DNA of 7,704 nt from an uncultured Ruminococcus sp. GTDB taxonomy: Bacteria > Bacillota > Clostridia > Oscillospirales > Acutalibacteraceae. Within the stretch, counting starts at the first letter, position 1. Each line of letters opens with the position of its first letter. Below the pieces are notes generated by a model. That model did no database searches and was not told where the DNA came from. It saw only the letters and a program-made list of their open reading frames with translations. The stretch lies in contig CADBSZ010000055.1 in the NCBI GenBank assembly GCA_902797525.1, positions 1 to 7,704 on the forward strand, in the 5' to 3' direction. This document shows positions 1-6,077 of the stretch, piece after piece. Both the position numbers and the translations under genes were made by a program.

Positions 1-146
1 TTGTCCAAATCTGCGATTTGGGTAACAACACCCATGCGTTTCGCTGCCGCCGCCCGTTTGCCGCAGTAAAACTGCGGCAAATTGACAACCGCAAGGGCTG
101 TCACTACGCTGCAAAGGAAAAGCTTAAATGAATCAGCGCTTACCAC
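1..146 (-). CDS. Unidentified partial open frame running off the left edge
   Basis: I do not recognise this frame. A minus-strand reading frame opens with GTG (144-146) five bases after the rplI stop codon and stays open for 48 codons to the window edge; the other two minus frames close within a few codons of the rplI stop. The predicted peptide begins VVSADSFKLFLC, has a hydrophobic stretch at about residues 9-23, then a basic alanine-rich patch (GKRAAAAKR), and then MGVVTQIADLD. No convincing ribosome binding site precedes the GTG or the in-frame ATG at 33-35. In many Firmicutes gdpP-rplI is followed by dnaB or a Lon-like protease gene, but the visible residues do not resemble the start of either. 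It could be non-coding spacer, with the next gene starting outside the window. Confidence 0.25.
   Translation of the reverse strand, partial: MVSADSFKLFLCSVVTALAVVNLPQFYCGKRAAAAKRMGVVTQIADLD
57..81. repeat. Perfect 10-bp inverted repeat downstream of rplI
   Basis: The arms TTTGCCGCAG (57-66) and CTGCGGCAAA (72-81) are perfectly complementary around a 5-base loop. In RNA this would form a stable hairpin on either strand, but neither side is followed by a run of T, so it is not a standard intrinsic terminator. A second smaller hairpin, CCAAATC (5-11) with GATTTGG (15-21), lies close by. If the left-edge frame is coding, both fall inside it. They may instead be processing or stability structures in the rplI 3' region. 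Confidence 0.5.
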
Positions 147-151
147 TGTGC

Positions 152-598
152 TTACGCTTCGCTTACCTGAATGTCGATATTGGCGGAAATGCCGGTGAAG
201 AGCTTGACCTCCGCCTTGTAGGTGCCGTATTCCTTGATGTCGCACTCAAGCACAACCTTGCGCTTGTCAACGACGATGTTGTATTGCTTTTTGATTTCCT
301 CGGCAACCTGCTTTGCGGTAATGCTGCCGAACAGCTTGCCGCCCTGTCCTGCGCGCGCGGTCATTTTGAACACCTTGCCCTCAAGCTGCGCCTTGTTGGC
401 TTCCGCCTGCGCCTTTTGGGTGGCGATTTTGAAGTTTTTGGAGTTTTCGGCGTTTTTATATTCGTTCATCGCCTGCGCGTTGGCTTCCTTTGCGAGCTTG
501 CGCGGCAGCAAATAGTTGCGCGCGTAGCCGTCGGAGGCTTCAACCAGCTCTCCCCTTTTGCCCAGAGATTTTACGTCCTGTAATAAAATAACTTTCAT
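152..598 (-). CDS. rplI: 50S ribosomal protein L9 (bL9)
   Basis: This gene encodes the bL9 protein of the large ribosomal subunit, which binds 23S rRNA near the L1 stalk and reaches towards the neighbouring ribosome. The 148-residue product has the full family length. The N-terminal rRNA-binding domain carries the signature LGKRGELVEASDGYARNYLL (residues 12-31), followed by the long central helix (about 40-75) and a C-terminal domain with GKLFGSIT at 87-94. The ATG at 596-598 is preceded by an AAAGGAAA ribosome binding site at suitable spacing. It is the third gene of the rnj-gdpP-rplI unit, 67 bases after gdpP. The gdpP-rplI pairing is also seen in Bacillus subtilis. Nothing in the protein looks unusual. 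Confidence 0.97.
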   Translation of the reverse strand: MKVILLQDVKSLGKRGELVEASDGYARNYLLPRKLAKEANAQAMNEYKNAENSKNFKIATQKAQAEANKAQLEGKVFKMTARAGQGGKLFGSITAKQVAEEIKKQYNIVVDKRKVVLECDIKEYGTYKAEVKLFTGISANIDIQVSEA

Positions 599-630
599 GG
601 TGGTTTCCTTTCTTGCGGATGGTATGTAAC

Positions 631-650
631 GGTAAAAGCAAGGTTTTACC
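631..650 (-). repeat. Intercistronic hairpin between gdpP and rplI
   Basis: The arms GGTAAAA (631-637) and TTTTACC (644-650) pair perfectly around a 6-base loop. The hairpin lies in the 67-base gap after gdpP and ends about 30 bases upstream of the rplI start codon. On the transcribed strand it is not followed by a U-tract, so it is unlikely to stop transcription. It could act as an RNA processing or stability element that lets rplI be expressed at a different level from gdpP. The role is inference. Confidence 0.45.
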
Positions 651-665
651 CAAACGTATTCTGCT

Positions 666-2624
666 TTATGCTTGTGCCGTGCGCTCCTCGGTGAGCGCGG
701 CGTCGATGGTTTCTTTTAACAGCTGCTGCGCGTCGGCTAAGGTGGTGTTGCTAAGCTGCGTTGCCGCCATGGTTTGGTGGCCGCCGCCGCCGAGCTTTTC
801 CATAATCACCTGCACGTTCACCCTGCCGTAGCTGCGCGCGGAAATATTGACGCGGTTCTTGTCCGGAAAAATGACGAAGGACGCCGTAACGCCGGTGAGG
901 GTGAGCATTTCGTCCGCCGCCTGCGCCGCCGCAAGGCGGATGTCGCTGTCGGTGCGGTTGGAAACGGAAATCGCGCAGCCGTTGTGGATTTCGCTGTTGC
1001 AGACGATGTCCACCTTTTCGCGGTAGGTGTCGATACTGCCGGAGAACATCTCCTTGACCGTCAGCGTGTTCGCGCCCTTGCGCCGCAGATACGCCGCCGC
1101 CTCAAAGGTGCGCACGCCTGTTTTGAGCACGAAGTTTTTGGTGTCGAGCATAATGCCCGACAACAGCGCGTCGGCCTGAATGTAGCCGAGCGACTTGTCG
1201 TCGAGATAGCTGATAATTTCGCAGCACATTTCGCACGCGGACGAAGCCGACGGCTCGTGGCAGAATACCAGCGCGTTGTTGATATAGTTTACGGCTCTGC
1301 GGTGGTGGTCGATGACGACCACGCGCTTGCATTTTTCATACAGCAGAGCGCTTTCCAGCGAATTTTTGAGGTGGGTGTCCACGATAATCAGCAGGGTTTT
1401 GGAGGTGACGCCCCTGAGCGCGTCCTCGGGAGAAACGAAAATACTGCCGTCAAGCCGCTCGTCGGCGTAGTCAATCAGCTGCTTTGCCATGGTGGTGTCG
1501 CGGTTGATGACGACCTTGCTGTAGCGCTTGAAGGATTTTTCCATAATACACTGCATGCCGATTGCCGCGCCCACGCAGTCGAGGTCGGAAAAGCGGTGTC
1601 CCATGATGTAAACCTTGTCGGAATCCGCCACCGCGCGGCTGATGGCATTGGCGATGACGCGCATGCGCACCTTGCTGACCTTTTCCGTCGCAGCGGCGGT
1701 GCCGCCGAAGAATTCATAGCTGCCGTCCCTGATGATTGCCACCTGGTCGCCGCCGCGTCCGAGCGCCATTTCAAGCGCCTTGCGCGCGTTCATTTCGCTG
1801 TCCTTCACCAGCTTGCAGCCGCGGCACAGACCGACGGAAATCGTCGCGATGTGGCGGTTGGAGCTGATGGAGCGCACGTTTTTGAGAATCGGAAACTTTT
1901 GCGCAATCATTTTTTCCACGTCGGCGTCGCGGAACACAATCATGTAGCGGTTGTTGCCGAGGCGCTTGTAGAGCGCGTTGTAGTCGATTGCCCAGCCCTG
2001 CAGGTTCGCCTCGACCGAAATCGCGACGTTGGAATAGGACTCGTCGGAGTCGGTGAAAAAGTCCTCAGCGTTGTCAAAGCTGATGAGCGCCACGGCAGGC
2101 ATGTTGGCGTGATATTCACGCGCGGTGCGCTTGAAGTCGGTGTTGTCGATAAAGTGACACACCGCGCCGCCGTTGTTGGACAGGGCGTACACCGTAAATT
2201 CCTTGCCGTCGATGGCGATGTCAACGCCCTCGCTGTCGGTGATGTCGGCGATGTGGTGCCCCGGAAGATAGACGTTGATGTCTTCGCCCTCGGGACTTCT
2301 GCCGCCGCAAATGCTTTTGCGGAAGCGCGCGTTGCACCACACGATGTCGCCGTTCTCGCCCGACACGACCACGGGATATTTGTATTTTTCAAGATATTCG
2401 GGATTCATCCCGACAATTCTGCTCGCCGTCCGTTTGACGATGGCGCGGATGTAGCTGCGAAAGGTCAGCGAAATCACCGCGACCGCTATTAAGGCGGCAA
2501 CCGAAATGCCCAGCTCCACATAAAACAGCGTGGTGTTGTAGCGAAACATCAGCCCCGCCATCACCAGCATCGCCACACCGAACAGGATAAACCACGGCGC
2601 GAGCGTCCAATGCTTTCTTTTCAT
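666..2624 (-). CDS. gdpP: Membrane c-di-AMP phosphodiesterase, GdpP/YybT family
   Basis: The product hydrolyses the essential second messenger c-di-AMP (to pApA in characterised homologues) and is anchored in the cytoplasmic membrane. Its 652 residues are close to the B. subtilis GdpP length (about 659). Two membrane helices lie at roughly residues 11-27 and 33-54, followed by a PAS-like region (about 78-165). A degenerate GGDEF domain (about 174-300) has LGNNRY at 222-227 where an active cyclase would have GGDEF. The DHH domain follows, with GHRFSDLD (His343, Asp347, Asp349), VDTH (Asp416), the IDHH motif (Asp439-His441) and Asp494 in IMLDTKNF. DHHA1 carries GGGGH at 612-616. All expected metal-binding residues are present, so it should be active. 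The ATG at 2622-2624 has a GAAGGAA ribosome binding site. It lies 36 bases after rnj and upstream of rplI, in the same transcription unit. Confidence 0.95.
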   Translation of the reverse strand: MKRKHWTLAPWFILFGVAMLVMAGLMFRYNTTLFYVELGISVAALIAVAVISLTFRSYIRAIVKRTASRIVGMNPEYLEKYKYPVVVSGENGDIVWCNARFRKSICGGRSPEGEDINVYLPGHHIADITDSEGVDIAIDGKEFTVYALSNNGGAVCHFIDNTDFKRTAREYHANMPAVALISFDNAEDFFTDSDESYSNVAISVEANLQGWAIDYNALYKRLGNNRYMIVFRDADVEKMIAQKFPILKNVRSISSNRHIATISVGLCRGCKLVKDSEMNARKALEMALGRGGDQVAIIRDGSYEFFGGTAAATEKVSKVRMRVIANAISRAVADSDKVYIMGHRFSDLDCVGAAIGMQCIMEKSFKRYSKVVINRDTTMAKQLIDYADERLDGSIFVSPEDALRGVTSKTLLIIVDTHLKNSLESALLYEKCKRVVVIDHHRRAVNYINNALVFCHEPSASSACEMCCEIISYLDDKSLGYIQADALLSGIMLDTKNFVLKTGVRTFEAAAYLRRKGANTLTVKEMFSGSIDTYREKVDIVCNSEIHNGCAISVSNRTDSDIRLAAAQAADEMLTLTGVTASFVIFPDKNRVNISARSYGRVNVQVIMEKLGGGGHQTMAATQLSNTTLADAQQLLKETIDAALTEERTAQA

Positions 2625-2652
2625 AAGCGTTCCTTCATATCCATAAAGGTTT

Positions 2653-2672
2653 CAGGAGAATTAAACCTCCTG
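2653..2672 (-). repeat. Small hairpin overlapping the rnj stop codon
   Basis: CAGGAG (2653-2658) and CTCCTG (2667-2672) are complementary across an 8-base loop that contains the rnj stop codon. There is no U-tract and gdpP starts only 36 bases beyond rnj, so it is more likely incidental, or a minor translational element, than a terminator. Confidence 0.25.
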
Positions 2673-4466
2673 CAAAATCGGGAGAATCATCGGCGAGCGT
2701 CTGGTGCGCTGTGAAATCAGCTTGGCAATTTCCTCACGCAGACGGTTTTTGATGATACCCCATTCATGCACGTTGTTCTCGGCGCAGTCCTCAAGAATGC
2801 CGAGAGCGAGCTGTCTGACCTCATCGAGCAGTCCCTCGCTTTCACGCACATACACAAAGCCGCGCGATACGATGTCGGGGCCGCTGATAACGTGGCCGTC
2901 GTAGACGTCGAGCGAGGCGACGATGATAATCAGGCCGTCCTGACCGAGGTGCTTTCTGTCGCGCAGTACGATGCTGCCGACGTCGCCAACGCCCAGGCCG
3001 TCGACGAATACCTTGCCGGCGGGAACGGACGCGATTTGCTTCATGTAGTCGTCGCAGACCTCGACCGTGTTGCCGATGTCGCCGATGAAGATGTTTTTGC
3101 GCTCCATGCCCAAAAACTCCGCCAGCTCGGCGTGCTTGCGCAAATGCTTTTGCTCGCCGTGAACGGGGATAAAGTATTTTGGGCGCACCAGACGGTGCAT
3201 GAGCTTGAGCTCTTCCTGACAGGCGTGACCGGACACGTGAACGTCGTACATCGACTCGTAAATGACCTTGCAGCCGCGCTTGAGCAGCTCGTCAACAACG
3301 TTGCCGACGGTTTTTTCGTTGCCGGGAATCGGGTTGGCGGAGATGATGATGAAGTCGCCCTCGCCCACCATGACCTTGCGGTGGTCGGAGTACGCCATGC
3401 GCGACAGGGCGCTCATCGGCTCACCCTGACTGCCGGTGGTGACGAGCACCACCTGCTCGGGCGGATATTTGCTGAGCATGTCGATGTCGATAAGAATGTT
3501 TTGGGGCAGGTGCAGATAGCCGAGCTTGACGGCTACATCCATGTAGTTAACCATGCTTCTGCCCGAAAAGGCGACCTTTCTGCCGTATTTGTCGGCAGTG
3601 TTGATAATCTGCTGAACGCGGTTGACGTTCGAGGCGAAGGTCGCGATAATAATGCGGTATTTTTCCGCTTTTTTGAACAGGTTGTCAAGGCTTTCGGACA
3701 CCATTTGCTCGGTGGGCGTATAGCCCGCGCGCTCCGCGTTGGTGCTCTCGGCGAGCAGCGCCAAAACGCCTTCGTCGCCGACGCGCGCAAAGCTGGAGAG
3801 GTCGATGGTGTCGCCGCTGATGGGCGTGCAGTCGATTTTGAAGTCGCCCGTGTGGACAATCGTGCCGCCCGGCGTTTTGATGGCGAACGCCACGGAATCG
3901 GGAATGGAGTGATTGACATGGATGAACTTGACGTCCATGCAGCCGAGCTTGATGGTGCTGCCGGCGTTGACGGTGTTGAGCTTGACCTTGTTAATCAGGC
4001 TGTGCTCGCGCAGCTTGTTTTCAACCAAGCCGAGCGTGAGCGGCGTGCCGTAGAGCGGCACGTTGATTTTGGACAGCAAGAACGGCAGACCGCCGATGTG
4101 GTCCTCGTGACCGTGCGTCAGCACAATGCCGCGCACCTTGTCCACGTTTTGCTCGATGTAGGAAAAGTCGGGAATGACCAAATCCACGCCGAGCATGTCG
4201 CCGTCGGGAAACGCCATGCCGCAGTCGACGATAACGATGTCGTTTTCGCACTCGATGAGCGTGATGTTCTTGCCGATTTCGTTCAGGCCGCCCAAAAACG
4301 AGATTCTGACCGGCGGCTTTTTGACGGGCTTAATCCGACTGACCGCGTTTGGTCTTTTTCCGCCGCGGCCCTTTTGCGGCCGCTTTCCCGGTTGCTGATT
4401 GGTTTTGCTTTTTGAGTACCAGTTCTGCTTTAGCCGATAGTTTTTCTTCTGGTTTTGTGCACTCAC
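2661..4466 (-). CDS. rnj: Ribonuclease J
   Basis: This is a metallo-beta-lactamase/beta-CASP ribonuclease with 5'-3' exonuclease and endonuclease activity in homologues; it carries out mRNA decay and rRNA maturation. At 601 residues it is longer than B. subtilis RNase J1 (about 555), mostly because of a Lys/Arg/Gln/Gly-rich N-terminal extension of about 50 residues. The zinc site is complete: HGHEDH at 118-123, His186, Asp208 in HTGDFK, and His436 in PVHGE. These lie 44-46 residues beyond their J1 counterparts. The beta-CASP region has TTGSQGEP (343-350) and SGHA (412-415), and a C-terminal domain follows. Translation starts at GTG (4464-4466), supported by GGAGGT eight bases upstream. It is the first gene of the unit containing gdpP and rplI. 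A J1/J2 assignment cannot be made from the sequence, so only the generic symbol is used. Confidence 0.97.
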   Translation of the reverse strand: MSAQNQKKNYRLKQNWYSKSKTNQQPGKRPQKGRGGKRPNAVSRIKPVKKPPVRISFLGGLNEIGKNITLIECENDIVIVDCGMAFPDGDMLGVDLVIPDFSYIEQNVDKVRGIVLTHGHEDHIGGLPFLLSKINVPLYGTPLTLGLVENKLREHSLINKVKLNTVNAGSTIKLGCMDVKFIHVNHSIPDSVAFAIKTPGGTIVHTGDFKIDCTPISGDTIDLSSFARVGDEGVLALLAESTNAERAGYTPTEQMVSESLDNLFKKAEKYRIIIATFASNVNRVQQIINTADKYGRKVAFSGRSMVNYMDVAVKLGYLHLPQNILIDIDMLSKYPPEQVVLVTTGSQGEPMSALSRMAYSDHRKVMVGEGDFIIISANPIPGNEKTVGNVVDELLKRGCKVIYESMYDVHVSGHACQEELKLMHRLVRPKYFIPVHGEQKHLRKHAELAEFLGMERKNIFIGDIGNTVEVCDDYMKQIASVPAGKVFVDGLGVGDVGSIVLRDRKHLGQDGLIIIVASLDVYDGHVISGPDIVSRGFVYVRESEGLLDEVRQLALGILEDCAENNVHEWGIIKNRLREEIAKLISQRTRRSPMILPILQEV

Positions 4467-4474
4467 AAAAATAT

Positions 4475-4480
4475 ACCTCC
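4475..4480 (-). promoter_or_regulatory. Ribosome binding site that fixes the GTG start of rnj
   Basis: On the minus strand GGAGGT is followed by eight bases and then GTG (4464-4466). This near-perfect Shine-Dalgarno sequence decides for a GTG start and so for keeping the basic N-terminal extension in the protein. Confidence 0.85.
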
Positions 4481-4514
4481 GTTATGATAAGATTTTTTCC
4501 GTTCAATTTCAAAA

Positions 4515-4533
4515 TTCAACACTTTTTGTTGAA
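4515..4533 (-). repeat. Hairpin in the rnj 5' leader
   Basis: TTCAACA (4515-4521) and TGTTGAA (4527-4533) form a perfect 7-bp stem with a 5-base loop. It lies in the untranslated leader between the predicted transcription start and the ribosome binding site. On the transcribed strand TTTTG follows it, which is too short for a good terminator. It could be a structure recognised in mRNA turnover or autoregulation. Confidence 0.4.
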
Positions 4534-4536
4534 AGC

Positions 4537-4557
4537 GTATACTCAGACCCAGTATAC
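4537..4557. repeat. Operator-like palindrome just downstream of the rnj promoter
   Basis: GTATACT (4537-4543) and AGTATAC (4551-4557) form a perfect inverted repeat around seven bases. Each arm contains the palindrome GTATAC. It starts about five bases downstream of the predicted transcription start of the rnj unit. It could be a repressor site on DNA or a leader hairpin in RNA. No regulator is recognisable nearby. Confidence 0.4.
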
Positions 4558-4568
4558 ATATTCAGTTT

Positions 4569-4598
4569 ATTGTACTCCAAATTGCCCCGTTCTGTCAA
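4569..4598 (-). promoter_or_regulatory. Vegetative promoter of the rnj-gdpP-rplI unit
   Basis: On the minus strand TTGACA (4593-4598) is followed by 18 bases and TACAAT (4569-4574). The -35 box is perfect and the -10 box differs from consensus by one base. Transcription would start near 4562, leaving a leader of roughly 95 bases before the rnj GTG. Confidence 0.8.
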
Positions 4599-4659
4599 GA
4601 TGATAAAAGAATTATAACCCCAAGCGCCAAAAATATTTCTAAAAATTTCCTGTACCCTC

Positions 4660-4687
4660 TTGTTATTCTTTTATTTTTATGTAAAAT
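4660..4687 (+). promoter_or_regulatory. Possible promoter of rnhA
   Basis: In a T-rich tract, TTGTTA (4660-4665) is followed by 16 bases and TAAAAT (4682-4687). Both boxes depart from consensus and the spacer is one base short, so this is only the best visible candidate in the rnj-rnhA divergent region. Confidence 0.4.
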
Positions 4688-4704
4688 GGAAATGTAATGG
4701 CTGT

Positions 4705-4749
4705 ATTTCGGCTTGGCTGAACACCGCGGAACGTGCGGCAGCCCGAAAT
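4705..4749 (+). repeat. Imperfect inverted repeat in the rnhA leader
   Basis: The outer arms ATTTCGG (4705-4711) and CCGAAAT (4743-4749) are perfect complements. Pairing continues inwards with a bulged C, and an inner CCGC/GCGG pair (about 4724-4738) can also form. The whole element lies between the candidate promoter and the rnhA ribosome binding site. There is no T-tract on the rnhA side. The role is unknown. Confidence 0.35.
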
Positions 4750-4784
4750 GACAGCGACTGACGAATCTGTTTAATATGCTCTGC

Positions 4785-4794
4785 AAGGAAGGTG
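4785..4794 (+). promoter_or_regulatory. Ribosome binding site that fixes the rnhA start
   Basis: AAGGAAGGTG lies directly upstream of the ATG at 4800. The more upstream in-frame ATG at 4776 precedes this purine-rich stretch and has no site of its own, so 4800 is the start. Confidence 0.85.
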
Positions 4795-4799
4795 CCCAT

Positions 4800-5237
4800 A
4801 TGAAAAAAGTTGAGATTTTTACCGACGGCGCATGCAGCGGCAACCCGGGACCGGGCGGCTGGGGCGCGATTTTGCGCTATAACGGCGTGGAAAAGGAGCT
4901 GTCGGGCGGGGAAGCGAACACCACCAACAACCGCATGGAGCTGTCCGCCGTCATTTTCGCGCTGGCGGCGCTGAAGGAGAAGTGCGAGGTGACGCTTTTC
5001 AGCGACTCGCAGTATGTTTGCAACGCCATCACCCAAGGCTGGGCAAAAAAATGGCGCGCGCAGGGCTGGATGCGCAACAAAAAGGAGCCTGCCCTCAACC
5101 CCGATTTGTGGGCGCAGCTGCTCGATTTGTGCGATAAGCACGAGGTGCATATCGTCTGGGTAAAGGGACACGCCGGCCACCCCGAAAACGAACGGTGCGA
5201 CCGCCTTGCCGTCGCGGAAAGCCAAAAGTATATGTAA
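4800..5237 (+). CDS. rnhA: Ribonuclease HI
   Basis: RNase HI cleaves the RNA strand of RNA-DNA hybrids such as R-loops and primer remnants. The 145-residue product is near the E. coli length (155). It opens with [20 protein letters not shown] (residues 3-22). The catalytic acidic residues are Asp9, Glu47 in NRMEL, Asp69 in FSDSQYV and Asp134 in NERCDRLA, with His124 in [10 protein letters not shown]; this is the full E. coli set (Asp10, Glu48, Asp70, His124, Asp134). The basic, tryptophan-rich segment [15 protein letters not shown] (81-95) matches the handle region that helps bind the hybrid. The gene stands alone on the plus strand, divergent from rnj and convergent with trpBA, with its own terminator. 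Confidence 0.97.
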   Translation: MKKVEIFTDGACSGNPGPGGWGAILRYNGVEKELSGGEANTTNNRMELSAVIFALAALKEKCEVTLFSDSQYVCNAITQGWAKKWRAQGWMRNKKEPALNPDLWAQLLDLCDKHEVHIVWVKGHAGHPENERCDRLAVAESQKYM

Positions 5238-5278
5238 TCAATAATATGTATGCGCTTTGCAAAACCGGCATAACCGAA

Positions 5279-5320
5279 AACAGCAGAAACGGAGCGTTCC
5301 GTTTCTGCTGTTCTTTTTAT
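5279..5320. terminator. Intrinsic terminator between convergent rnhA and trpA
   Basis: A perfect 15-bp stem (5279-5293 with 5298-5312) closes a 4-base loop. On the plus strand it is followed by CTTTTTATT, giving a strong terminator about 40 bases after rnhA. On the minus strand the stem ends in TTTT and begins about 12 bases beyond the trpA stop, so it can probably also end the trpBA transcript. The single hairpin therefore separates two converging units. Confidence 0.9.
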
Positions 5321-5324
5321 TCTG

Positions 5325-6077
5325 TTAGCGCAGCCCGTCCTTCATGGCTTTGACATATTCTCCGATATACTTCGGCGCGTCTTTGCCGTAGCGCTCCAAC
5401 AGCTCAATCACGGATGTGCTGACAATCACGCCGTCAAGGTCCGCTTGCGCCGCCTGTTCGAAAGCGCCGGATTCCGCGCCGACAACGCAGGGCAAGGCGG
5501 TGTTTTCGCGGATAATGCGGACAATCTCACTGAGATCGGAAATGCCGCCGCTTCTTCCGTTGCCGGGCACGATGTACAAAAACCCCTCCGCTTCCCCGGC
5601 AATCATGCCGATACGCTCTGCCGTGGTGGGCGCAATCATCGAAATCAGCTCCACACCGTAACGGCGGCAAACCGGGAGAAAATCGTCCTTTTCCTCATAC
5701 GGAATGTCGGGAAGAATCAGGCCGTCAACGCCGATGTCGCGGCAGGTCGAAACAAACGATTCGGTGCCGTAGGAGAACACCACGTTCGCGTAGGTCATAA
5801 ACGCCACGGGAACGGCGACGTCGCGGCGCAGGGATTGCACCAGCTCAAAGATTTTTGGGGTGTTCACGCCGCCCTTGAGCGCGCGGATGTTCGCCGCCTG
5901 AATGACGGGACCTTCGGCGGTCGGGTCGGAAAACGGAATGCCCAAAACGATACCGTCGGCGCCGTTTTTCACCGCCTCGCGCACCGCCGCCGCGGTGGTT
6001 TCAATGTCGGGGTCGCCGCAGGTGATAAACGGAATGAACGCCCTGCCGTTTTGAAACGCCTTTGCGAGATTACTCAT
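5325..6077 (-). CDS. trpA: Tryptophan synthase alpha subunit, divergent and probably lacking lyase activity
   Basis: TrpA normally cleaves indole-3-glycerol phosphate and passes indole to TrpB. The 250-residue product is recognisable as a TrpA TIM barrel throughout: [12 protein letters not shown] (13-24), [13 protein letters not shown] (45-57), [11 protein letters not shown] (94-104), [10 protein letters not shown] (120-129), LISMIAP (144-150). Key positions have changed. Val44 replaces catalytic Glu49 (Salmonella numbering) and Glu55 replaces Asp60. The loop normally ending GVTG reads PGNGRSGG (171-178). The phosphate-loop GFG reads GAE (200-202), and the Gly-Ser pair is Ser220-Thr221. Asp51, equivalent to interface Asp56, is kept, as is Tyr168 (Tyr175). 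The frame is uninterrupted, so it is maintained as a protein. The ATG at 6075-6077 overlaps the trpB end by 8 bases and has GAGGGGAG before it, implying translational coupling. The family call is firm; loss of activity is inference. Confidence 0.92.
   Translation of the reverse strand: MSNLAKAFQNGRAFIPFITCGDPDIETTAAAVREAVKNGADGIVLGIPFSDPTAEGPVIQAANIRALKGGVNTPKIFELVQSLRRDVAVPVAFMTYANVVFSYGTESFVSTCRDIGVDGLILPDIPYEEKDDFLPVCRRYGVELISMIAPTTAERIGMIAGEAEGFLYIVPGNGRSGGISDLSEIVRIIRENTALPCVVGAESGAFEQAAQADLDGVIVSTSVIELLERYGKDAPKYIGEYVKAMKDGLR

Noticed and set aside
57..81. Hairpin as the terminator of the rnj-gdpP-rplI unit
   Set aside because: The stem is good but no T-run follows on either strand, so termination here is not supported.
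774..2492. Long plus-strand open frame (572 codons) opposite gdpP
   Set aside because: It mirrors the GC-rich codon pattern of gdpP, has low-complexity Val/Ala/His/Asp composition, no family resemblance, and lies entirely opposite a gene with clear catalytic motifs.
2766..4415. Long plus-strand open frame (549 codons) opposite rnj
   Set aside because: Same shadow composition; the minus strand encodes an unambiguous RNase J with a ribosome binding site and complete metal site.
4593..4598. Similarity of TTCTGTCAAG near the rnj promoter (4590-4599) and in the trp leader terminator (7341-7350) as a shared regulatory element
   Set aside because: One copy is the -35 box context and the other is a terminator arm; the match is short and best explained by chance.
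4776..4799. Upstream rnhA start at 4776
   Set aside because: The added residues encode the ribosome binding site region; the start at 4800 gives normal spacing and the standard N-terminus.
4595..4843. Minus-strand open frame (82 codons) in the rnj-rnhA gap
   Set aside because: It overlaps the rnj promoter and the rnhA start, shows no known family features and lacks a ribosome binding site.
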